Assembly (NCBI GenBank): GCA_040902885.1
Contig: JBBDWK010000059.1
Span: 1-25,028 of the forward strand
Length of the DNA stretch: 25,028 nt
Direction of reading: 5' to 3'
Origin: JBBDWK01 sp040902885
GTDB lineage: Bacteria > Acidobacteriota > Terriglobia > Bryobacterales > Bryobacteraceae
Positions 7,763 to 15,758 of the stretch are shown piece by piece. The notes under the pieces were generated by a model. It saw only the letters and a list, made by a program, of their open reading frames with translations, searched no databases and was not told where the DNA came from. Made by a program: the position numbers and the translations under genes. Positions within the stretch are counted from its first letter, which is position 1; every line of letters begins with the position of its first letter.

Positions 7763-7829
7763 CGCGGCTCAGTAACCTCTTGTCACCGTGCTGTTACAAG
7801 CCGAGCCGCGACCGTCAGGGAGCGGTTTT
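7763..7829 (+). terminator. Stem-loop cluster after cinA, possible terminator or repeat element
   Basis: CGCGGCTC at 7763-7770 pairs perfectly with GAGCCGCG at 7803-7810. Inside it, GTAAC at 7772-7776 pairs with GTTAC at 7793-7797. A second small hairpin, ACCG at 7811-7814 with CGGT at 7823-7826, is followed by a short T run ending at 7829. The position just after the cinA operon and before the ribosome binding site of the HigA-like gene fits a terminator, but the T tract is too short to be sure. It could equally be a structured 5' leader of the HigA-like gene or a dispersed intergenic repeat. Confidence 0.5.
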
Positions 7830-7854
7830 CCCGGAACACCAAGGAGAGTGCAAC

Positions 7855-8154
7855 ATGCGTATGCCGAACCCGCCCCATCCAGGAGATTTCATACGGACGG
7901 AGATCATCGAACCGCTCGGCCTGTCGGTGACGGCAGCGGCGGAAGTGCTTCAGGTCTCCCGGCCTGCCCTGTCGAGCTTGCTCAACGGCCGGGCCGGCCT
8001 GTCCGGAGAGATGGCGCTGCGAATCGAGAAAGCCTTTGGCGTTAAGATGGACACGCTCATGCGCATGCAATCCTCCTACGACATCGCCAGGACCCGCAAG
8101 CGCGAGAAGAGCATTCGCGTCCGGCGCTTCCAGCCAACGGAAGCCCATCCGTAA
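7855..8154 (+). CDS. HigA-like XRE-family helix-turn-helix protein (antitoxin family, no toxin adjacent)
   Basis: A 99-residue protein of the HigA/VapI antitoxin family. It has the HPGDFIRTEIIEPLGLSVTAAAEVL opening, the recognition helix region QVSRPALSSLLNGRAGLS, and MALRIEKAFGVKMDTLMRMQSSYDIARTRKREK. The fold and DNA-binding role are well supported. The start ATG at 7855 has AAGGAGAG at 7841-7848. A HigB/RelE-type toxin would normally lie directly upstream, but cinA and a 107-base structured gap are there instead. The gene that follows after 5 bases encodes a small membrane protein, not a recognisable nuclease. It may be a solitary regulator or part of a two-gene module of a different kind. 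I recall the same protein paired with a small membrane protein in other acidobacterial genomes, which is memory and not shown here. Confidence 0.88.
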   Translation: MRMPNPPHPGDFIRTEIIEPLGLSVTAAAEVLQVSRPALSSLLNGRAGLSGEMALRIEKAFGVKMDTLMRMQSSYDIARTRKREKSIRVRRFQPTEAHP

Positions 8155-8159
8155 TAACC

Positions 8160-8441
8160 GTGTCCAGCAATCTTGTCTCACTCATGATTTCCGGTCTGGC
8201 GCTCGCCGTGTCGATTACGACGGCCTGGCTGACGCTATTCCGGCGTGGGGATGCCCGCATCGTGAATCGCAGCGCCGCAGTGCTTCTCTCGAACCCGAAA
8301 CTCAGCTTGACGGAGGAACACGCGGCTGCGTTGCGCAACAAAACCATGGGAGTGCTGTTCACATGGGGACCGGATGCCGGCCGCTACCATGCCAGCATTT
8401 CGTCAGCACCCCTTAGGTCCTTACCTGCGAACGCGGATTGA
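8160..8441 (+). CDS. Small membrane protein downstream of the HigA-like gene, possibly truncated
   Basis: A 93-residue ORF starting at GTG 8160, five bases after the HigA-like stop. Residues about 4-26 (SNLVSLMISGLALAVSITTAWLT) form one clear transmembrane helix, followed by a basic LFRRG, so the rest is likely cytoplasmic. The remainder matches nothing I recognise. From memory, longer proteins with the same N-terminal helix and LTLFRRG segment accompany HigA-like genes in related bacteria and continue with a conserved beta-rich domain. That continuation is not evident here, so this copy could be a truncated or diverged form. No Shine-Dalgarno is visible before the GTG, and coupling to the preceding stop is likely. 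Reality of the ORF is probable but not certain. Confidence 0.5.
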   Translation: MSSNLVSLMISGLALAVSITTAWLTLFRRGDARIVNRSAAVLLSNPKLSLTEEHAAALRNKTMGVLFTWGPDAGRYHASISSAPLRSLPANAD

Positions 8442-8465
8442 TCACGGCCGGCAGCACCGCCTGTC

Positions 8466-8471
8466 TATAAT
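8466..8471 (+). promoter_or_regulatory. Consensus -10 box (TATAAT) for the LarA-like cluster, leaderless start likely
   Basis: TATAAT matches the sigma-70 -10 consensus exactly and ends 8 bases before the GTG start at 8480. Transcription would begin within a few bases of that GTG, so the mRNA would be essentially leaderless. No good -35 hexamer is found at 16-18 bases upstream; the nearest TTGATC (8438-8443) is 22 bases away. There is also no Shine-Dalgarno before the GTG, which agrees with leaderless translation. Confidence 0.55.
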
Positions 8472-8479
8472 GTGAACTT

Positions 8480-10170
<1,691 letters not shown>

Positions 10171-10171
<1 letters not shown>

Positions 10172-11154
10172 TGAAGCCCGTCCTCATCACGGGAGCCACC
10201 GGGTTCCTCGGCAAGCATCTTGTGGAGCGGCTTCGCGCCGAAGGCCAGCCATTGCGCGTTCTGCTGCGCGGCGCGTCGCCATGGTCTTCGGATATCGAAG
10301 TCACGCCGGGCGATATCAATTCGCGCGAAGCAGTCCGGCGCGCCATGCAGGGAGCGGGACAGGTTTATCATCTGGCGGGCGCTGTTTCGCGCGACCCGAA
10401 GGACGACGCGCTGATGTATCAGGTTCACGTCGAAGGCACACGCAACGTCTGTGAAGCCGCGCTCGAGCACCGCCCGGACAAGCTGGTGATCGTCTCCTCC
10501 TCGGGATCGATTGCGGTGAGTAAGGAGCCGGTGATTCACAACGAAGAATCCGGCTATAAGCATGAAGTGGTGGGCCAGTGGGCTTACTACATGAGCAAGA
10601 TTTTCGCCGAGAAGCTGGCGCTGTCCTATGTCCGGCTGCACAATCTGCCCGTGGTGATCGTGAACCCGGCGCTGCTTCTGGGGCCCGGCGACGACCGCAA
10701 CTCCTCCACGAACGACGTTGCCATGCTGCTCGACGGCCAGATCCTCGCGCTGCCGCTAGGCGGCATGAGCTTCGTGGATGCACGCGATGCCGCGGCGGGA
10801 CTCGCCGGCGCGATGCATGCCGGCCGGATCGGCGAGCGCTACATGCTCGGCGGCGTGAACTGGACGTTTCGAAGGATCATCCAGGAAGTGGGGCGGATTG
10901 CCAAGGTCGGTGTGCCCAGGATGCAGCCCAGCCTGTCCATGTCGCTGTGGTCGGCGCGGCTTCTCCGCAACGTATTCCGCTTGAAGGGCCTGGACGACGT
11001 CACCGTGCGCATGTCGGCTCTCTTCTGGTACTGCGACTCGTCGAAGGCTGCGGCGGAGCTCGGCTTCCACAGCCGCGATCCGCTTGAAACACTGGCCGAT
11101 ACCGTAGCCGACATCCGGCGCCGGAGGGCGTCATCCCGCGCATCGCAGTCATAG
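10171..11154 (+). CDS. NAD(P)-dependent epimerase/dehydratase (extended SDR)
   Basis: A 327-residue extended short-chain dehydrogenase/reductase. The nucleotide-binding motif is GATGFLG at residues 8-14, the catalytic Ser lies in VSSSGSIA (109-111), and the YxxxK pair is Y139 and K143 in YYMSK. The general shape (VYHLAGAVSRD, VEGTRNVCEAA, NPALLLGPGD) is like the dihydroflavonol-reductase/3-beta-HSD/HpnA branch, which reduces or epimerises sugars, sterols and other polycyclic or lipid substrates. The ATG at 10171 shares its A with the TGA of the LarA-like gene, so the two are translationally coupled. Its 3' end overlaps the lipid kinase gene. The substrate cannot be assigned. Association with a lipid kinase makes a lipid or isoprenoid-derived substrate worth considering. 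Confidence 0.9.
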
Positions 11155-12071
11155 CGAATCCCAGGTCGGCGGGCGGCAAGACCGCCCGGGATTGGCCGCG
11201 CATCGAACGTCAGTTGCGCGAGCGCCTGGGCGATCTCACCACGCGATTTACCGAACGCGCAGGCCATGCTATGGATCTCTCTCGCGAACTGCTCCAGCAG
11301 GGATTCGACCGCATCATTGCGGCGGGCGGCGATGGAACCATCAACGAAGTGGCCAACGGATTTCTGCAAAACGACGCCGCCATCCGGCCCGAGGCCGCGC
11401 TGGCCATTCTGCCTCTGGGCACCGGCGGCGACTATCGGCGCACGCTCGGCATTCCCGCCGATCTCGACAAAGCCATCGAGATCCTGGACATCGGCAAGGC
11501 GCGATCCGTCGACATCGGCAAGGCGATGTTTCGCGGACACGATGGCGTCCGCCGCGAGCGCTACTTCACCAACGTGGTCAGTTTTGGAATGGGAGGTGAA
11601 GTGGCCGCGCGCTCGCGCAACTTCCTCAGCCCGCTGGGCGGTCAGGCGGCTTTCCTCTACGCCACGGTCTCGGTCTTCTTCAGCTACCATCCGAAGCACG
11701 TGCGTCTGAAGCTGGACGGCGCGGCGGAGACTCCGCCATTCCGCATCATGAACATCGCAGTGGGCAACGGTTGCTTCCACGGCGGCGGCATGAAAATCTG
11801 CCCGACGGCGGCGCTCGACGACGGCATTTTTGAGGTAACGGTGATTGAGCACATAGGCGCCCTCGAACTGATTCGCGATGTCAAAGTGCTCTATTCGGAC
11901 GACATCTACAGCCATCCCAAGGTGAAGCATCTGCGCGCGCGGCGCATCGCCGCCGAATCGCAGGAGCGCACCAGCATCGAAGTGGATGGCGAGCCGCTGG
12001 GAACCCTGCCGCTGGAGATCTCTGTCCTCCCTGCGGCTATCCAGGTAATCGCGCCGCAACGGTCGCGATAG
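11133..12071 (+). CDS. Diacylglycerol kinase / sphingosine kinase-family lipid kinase, probable AUC start
   Basis: A DagK/YegS-type lipid kinase. Read from 11133 the protein is 312 residues and has the expected first strand RIAVIANPRSAGGK, the catalytic-domain signature GGDGTINEVANG (from residue 65) and LGTGGDYRRTL (from 95, the GTGNDFAR counterpart), then the C-terminal beta-sandwich domain. The reading frame is open from 11088 but contains no ATG, GTG or TTG before TTG 11214, and starting there would remove the NPxSG strand. GGAGG at 11123-11127 lies five bases before ATC 11133, so AUC is the best start. The alternative is a -1 frameshift fusing it to the SDR, whose stop is at 11152-11154. 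The gene overlaps the SDR by 22 bases. It is likely to phosphorylate a diacylglycerol or other lipid alcohol at the inner membrane. Confidence 0.88.
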   Translation: MPRIAVIANPRSAGGKTARDWPRIERQLRERLGDLTTRFTERAGHAMDLSRELLQQGFDRIIAAGGDGTINEVANGFLQNDAAIRPEAALAILPLGTGGDYRRTLGIPADLDKAIEILDIGKARSVDIGKAMFRGHDGVRRERYFTNVVSFGMGGEVAARSRNFLSPLGGQAAFLYATVSVFFSYHPKHVRLKLDGAAETPPFRIMNIAVGNGCFHGGGMKICPTAALDDGIFEVTVIEHIGALELIRDVKVLYSDDIYSHPKVKHLRARRIAAESQERTSIEVDGEPLGTLPLEISVLPAAIQVIAPQRSR

Positions 12072-12093
12072 AATCTGAAGGTGGAGTGCTGAG

Positions 12094-12948
12094 ATGCAGA
12101 CGATTTCCAGAAGATCCTTTTTCGGGCGAACAGCGGCCAGCGTCGCCGCACTTTCGCCGTTAGCACGGACGTTGAGCGCCGCCCCCCTGGGCCTCCCCAT
12201 TGGATGTCAGGTCTATCCGGTCAGGGAGCTGCTTGGAAAAGATTTCGATGGGACCCTGCGAGAACTCGCAAGCATCGGTTACAAAACCATCGAGATGTGC
12301 TCGCCGCAGGGGTACCGCGGACCAGGGTTTGAGCCGCTGGCAGGCATGAAAGCGTCCGAGATGCGCCAGAGGATCCAGGCCGCGGGACTGAGTTGTGAAA
12401 GCTGTCACTACACGATGCGCGAACTGCGGGAGAACCTGCCCGAACGGATCGCATTCGCTCAGGAACTCGGTTTGAAGCAGATGATCCTGTCCAGCTTTTC
12501 GGTCGGGAAGAACGCAACCATGGCGGACTGGGTGCGAGTTGCCGGCGAACTGAACAAGATCGGCGAACAGACGCGGAAGTCCGGCATCCAGGCGGGATTC
12601 CACAATCACGACGGAGAATTTACGAAAATCGATGGAGTGCTCATTTACGACAGATTGATGAGCGAGCTGGATCGGGACCTGGTCAAGCTGCAGTTTCAGG
12701 TGATCGTCGTCAGGCTCGGTTTCGACGCCGCCACAATCTTCCAAAAGTATCCTGGCCGTTTCATATCCCTGCACCTGCAGGACTGGTCGCCCGCCGAGAA
12801 CAAGATGGTAGCCATCGGCCAGGGCCAAATCGACTGGAAAAAGTTATTTGGCGCGGCGAAAAGCGCCGGCGTCGGGAATTACTTCGTGGAGATGAACCTG
12901 GACCTGATGAAGGCCAGCCATCCCTATCTTCATCGGCTGAACGTGTAG
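12094..12948 (+). CDS. Tat-exported sugar phosphate isomerase/epimerase-like TIM-barrel protein
   Basis: A 284-residue protein with a twin-arginine signal, SRRSFFG at residues 5-11 followed by a hydrophobic run to about SAA at 28-30, so it is probably exported folded with its metal. The rest is a xylose-isomerase-like TIM barrel: IEMCSPQGY (66-74), GFHNHDGEF (168-176) and FISLHLQDW (223-231) carry the usual metal and substrate residues. At the strand where many relatives have FQxD, the sequence is FQVIVVRLG, so one usual acidic ligand seems absent. The start ATG at 12094 has GTGGAG seven bases upstream. TAGAAT at 12069-12074, overlapping the lipid kinase stop, could act as a -10. It is 22 bases downstream of the lipid kinase and may be cotranscribed. 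The real substrate is unknown. Confidence 0.87.
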   Translation: MQTISRRSFFGRTAASVAALSPLARTLSAAPLGLPIGCQVYPVRELLGKDFDGTLRELASIGYKTIEMCSPQGYRGPGFEPLAGMKASEMRQRIQAAGLSCESCHYTMRELRENLPERIAFAQELGLKQMILSSFSVGKNATMADWVRVAGELNKIGEQTRKSGIQAGFHNHDGEFTKIDGVLIYDRLMSELDRDLVKLQFQVIVVRLGFDAATIFQKYPGRFISLHLQDWSPAENKMVAIGQGQIDWKKLFGAAKSAGVGNYFVEMNLDLMKASHPYLHRLNV

Positions 12949-12953
12949 CGCAA

Positions 12954-14918
12954 TCAGCGCAGGCAATCCTGCAGCGACGCACAGGCGGGGATGGAGCGCA
13001 GAGCTTCTGGCGCTTCTCCGTAAATCCGCAACCTGCCGGCGAGGACAGCCGCGGTCGCCGGGATGTCGGTGTACCGCAGGATCCCCAGATAGTGCGGCCC
13101 CTGCCGGTGCGAAGCCGGCGGCGAGTCCAAAATCACCCGCTGCACCTTGCCGTCGAGCACAGCCGCGTACATCCCGTTCACGCCCATGTCACCCTTGCCG
13201 AAGATCGTGATCCTGTCCTGATCGACCTCGGGCAGCGATCGCAGCAACTCGAGCGATCGCAGAATTTCATACACCTGCATCGATTCCAGTGTCGTGCCCG
13301 CCACCATCGCCTGCCGCTTCATGTGATGCAGCGCGTCATCGTCGCTGAAGCTGCGAAGATTCCGCTCGAGCGCCCGGCTTCCCCGATCCACCGTTTCGAC
13401 GATTAGCACCGCGCGATCGCCCCACTGGTTGCGCTCCAGAGGCTGCTCATTGCCCCAGACCGGAATGCCTTTCCGGTGGTCCACAAACACAATAGCCGGC
13501 AGCTTGGCAGTGGGGGAGGGGTCGGCTGGAAGAGAATAGATGCCTCTCACATGAAGACCCTCGAATGAAGTGTAGGCCACCTTTCGGATGCGGCGGCCCT
13601 GCAGCATCGTCCGCTCACTCCACTGCGGCTCGAGCGGTGCGGCCTGCTCCGGGAAATACCGGAAGACCTCGTTCCGCAACGAGGCCGTTAGTTCCTCGAT
13701 TCCGCTATGCCGAAACTCGGGAGCACGCAGCGGAATCAATTCCTCATCGATTCGCGTCAGCCGCTCGTCCAGCGGCAGGCCATTCCGATAGCAGACCAAT
13801 TGCCCGGCAGCCGGCTCGTCCACCGGGCCTTCGCCGACAACCGGGGCATCCATGCCGAGAAACTCCTTGAGAAAAAATGAGTAGACGGGCAGCCGGATCG
13901 CCTCCGTGTCGGAGTGTCCGCCCGGCGTGACGGCTGTCCGCAGAGCGGCATCTGCCTTGTACAATCGGTAGATCTCTCTCATCTTCCCGGCCATCTCGTT
14001 AAACGCGTCCATCGGGAATCCACGATCGGCGTCCGCGTTGCACAGCAATTGTGCCCTCGGCGCAATCAGAGCGCCAACCTCCGAGTACATCAAACCATAG
14101 CTGTTAACCGGATACTGGCAGTCGCAGTGCGCAAACGTCAGCCGCTGTTTGACCCATCCGATAGTCGACAAAGTTCCCGATACCGGCGCGGAGGCTTTGA
14201 TCCGGTCGTCGATGGCGGCGAGGAAGAACGTGGTCATGCCGCCGCCGGATCTTCCGGTCGCGCCGATGCGATGGCGGTCGATATCGGGCCGTGCCGCCAG
14301 GTAGTCCACCGCGCGGCGAGCATTCAGCAATTCGACGGCAAGCGGAGAAAAGCCGCGGCTGTACCAGTGAAACCAGGCGCCGGAGTAGACCCCGTGATGG
14401 GTGAATTCCACCTCGCCCATCTCTATGTTGTCCATCACGAGCGCGGCAATCCCGTTCGCTGCGAACCATGCGCCATGCCGCGCGAACAGGCTCTTATTCG
14501 CGTGGCCGCACTGATACACCACTACGGGAAACGGCTTGCGCCCGCTGCGTGGGAGGTACAGGTTCGCGGTCAAAAACAGCCTGGGAGCGGTCTCGATCAC
14601 GAGGTTTTCTATCGCGTAGCCGGAACGGACTTCTCGATGAGTCACAGTTGCCGGGGGCGGACTGTCGGGCCAGCGCAAATCGTGCCAAAGCATCTTCGCG
14701 AGCGCGGCTCTGATCTCCCTCTTACGCTGTTCCCACTCCTCGACCGTCGCGATCCCGCTGAACTGCCGATCGAAGCGCTGGCCGATGACGCGCTCGAAAT
14801 GAGCTTGCAGGGTTTCAAATTCCCGGTTTTGAGCGGCCGCCCCCGTTTGAGCGGCTGACCGGGAGGGAACTCCCAGCAGGATCCAAGCGGCCAGGATGTG
14901 CGGAATATAAAATCTCAT
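12954..14918 (-). CDS. Large secreted two-domain alpha/beta hydrolase (acetyl-xylan-esterase-like), second domain degenerate
   Basis: A 654-residue protein with a signal peptide (residues 1-23, ending SAAQ). The first hydrolase domain (about 90-355) has the nucleophile elbow GRSGGG with Ser224, an acidic residue in NADADRGFP (D296 or D298) and His335 in PGGHSD, a full catalytic triad of the acetyl-xylan-esterase/dipeptidyl-hydrolase kind. A second hydrolase-like domain follows (about 430-654): strands such as PAIVFVDHRKG and VLIVETVDRGS are present, but the elbow reads GKGDMG and lacks the Ser, so it is probably inactive and may be a binding or dimer module. ATG 14918 has GGGAG seven bases upstream. 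It is the third gene of the GMC-led operon, 14 bases after the second hydrolase. A role in deacylating plant polymers is inferred. Confidence 0.82.
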   Translation of the reverse strand: MRFYIPHILAAWILLGVPSRSAAQTGAAAQNREFETLQAHFERVIGQRFDRQFSGIATVEEWEQRKREIRAALAKMLWHDLRWPDSPPPATVTHREVRSGYAIENLVIETAPRLFLTANLYLPRSGRKPFPVVVYQCGHANKSLFARHGAWFAANGIAALVMDNIEMGEVEFTHHGVYSGAWFHWYSRGFSPLAVELLNARRAVDYLAARPDIDRHRIGATGRSGGGMTTFFLAAIDDRIKASAPVSGTLSTIGWVKQRLTFAHCDCQYPVNSYGLMYSEVGALIAPRAQLLCNADADRGFPMDAFNEMAGKMREIYRLYKADAALRTAVTPGGHSDTEAIRLPVYSFFLKEFLGMDAPVVGEGPVDEPAAGQLVCYRNGLPLDERLTRIDEELIPLRAPEFRHSGIEELTASLRNEVFRYFPEQAAPLEPQWSERTMLQGRRIRKVAYTSFEGLHVRGIYSLPADPSPTAKLPAIVFVDHRKGIPVWGNEQPLERNQWGDRAVLIVETVDRGSRALERNLRSFSDDDALHHMKRQAMVAGTTLESMQVYEILRSLELLRSLPEVDQDRITIFGKGDMGVNGMYAAVLDGKVQRVILDSPPASHRQGPHYLGILRYTDIPATAAVLAGRLRIYGEAPEALRSIPACASLQDCLR

Positions 14919-14932
14919 GACATTTCTCCCGC

Positions 14933-15751
14933 TTAATTCAGCCGCAAGCTTCCATAGAAACCCAGGAGATAGTCGCGGTAGGCCGTGCCGGCTGCCTCCA
15001 CCAGGTCGTTATGGCCGGCGCCCTTCACCGCGATCCACTGCTTCGGCTCCCGGGCGGCGTCGAACAGCGCGCGGCCCAATTCGAGGGGGATGACTTCGTC
15101 GCGGTCTCCGTGAACAATCAGCAGCGGCGCGCGCACGCGGCCGATCTTGCCGATCGAATCGAAGGTGCGGACGACAAGCGGCCCCAGAACCGGCAGCACG
15201 CCCGCGGCAACCGCCCCGGCCGAGGAGAAGGGCGATTCAAGGATCAACCCCGCGCACGGCATTCGCACGGCCAGGTCCACCGCAACCGCCGTGCCCAGCG
15301 ACTCTCCGTGGACCACGATTCGCTCTGGCTTGTAGCCCCGCGCAATGAGGTGCCGGTAGCCGGCATCCGCATCTCTATAAAGACCGGATTCGGACGGGCG
15401 TCCCTCGCTTTTGCCGAAGCCGCGATAGTCAAGAAGCAACAGGGACGAGCCGGCCGCGGTGATCTCCGCTATCCTGCGCAGCCGGTGCGAGAGGTTGCCG
15501 GCATTGCCGTGCAGGAAGAGCGTCGCCAGCCGTGCGCCGGGGACTTCGATCCACCAGGCATGCAGACGGATGCCGTCCTCCGATTGGAGCCAGACGTCCT
15601 GCGCGCCAACCTTGCTTTGATATTCGTAATAGCCCTCGGGGTACGCTAAGGGATGGTAGGTTGCCCGGTAGGCCGTGTAGTAGAGCAGGCCGTATGCCCA
15701 CACGCCGAGCAGCGGCAGTACGACGTACTTGGATACTTCGGAGAACGGCAC
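14933..15751 (-). CDS. Membrane-anchored alpha/beta hydrolase (ABHD12/13-like)
   Basis: A 272-residue serine hydrolase. A single transmembrane segment at about residues 9-28 (VVLPLLGVWAYGLLYYTAY) anchors it, with the catalytic domain after it. The oxyanion strand is LFLHGNAGN (78-86), the nucleophile elbow is GESLG with Ser151, the acid is in HGDRDEV (D216 or D218), and the His is H247 in GAGHND. This is the bacterial relative of the ABHD12/13 (BEM46-like) hydrolases, whose substrates are often lipids or peptides. The start is GTG at 15751, seven bases after the GMC stop. The Shine-Dalgarno is weak, and coupling to the GMC gene is likely. The substrate is unknown. Confidence 0.88.
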   Translation of the reverse strand: MPFSEVSKYVVLPLLGVWAYGLLYYTAYRATYHPLAYPEGYYEYQSKVGAQDVWLQSEDGIRLHAWWIEVPGARLATLFLHGNAGNLSHRLRRIAEITAAGSSLLLLDYRGFGKSEGRPSESGLYRDADAGYRHLIARGYKPERIVVHGESLGTAVAVDLAVRMPCAGLILESPFSSAGAVAAGVLPVLGPLVVRTFDSIGKIGRVRAPLLIVHGDRDEVIPLELGRALFDAAREPKQWIAVKGAGHNDLVEAAGTAYRDYLLGFYGSLRLN

Positions 15752-15758
15752 AGCGCTC

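Noticed and set aside
10839..12200. Minus-strand frame of 453 codons across the SDR and lipid kinase genes
   Set aside because: It lies opposite two genes with full catalytic motifs and shows no domain pattern of its own.
12948..12960. GCGC...GCGC repeat between the convergent isomerase and esterase stops as a terminator
   Set aside because: The stem is only four bases, GCGC is self-complementary by chance in GC-rich DNA, and there is no T run.
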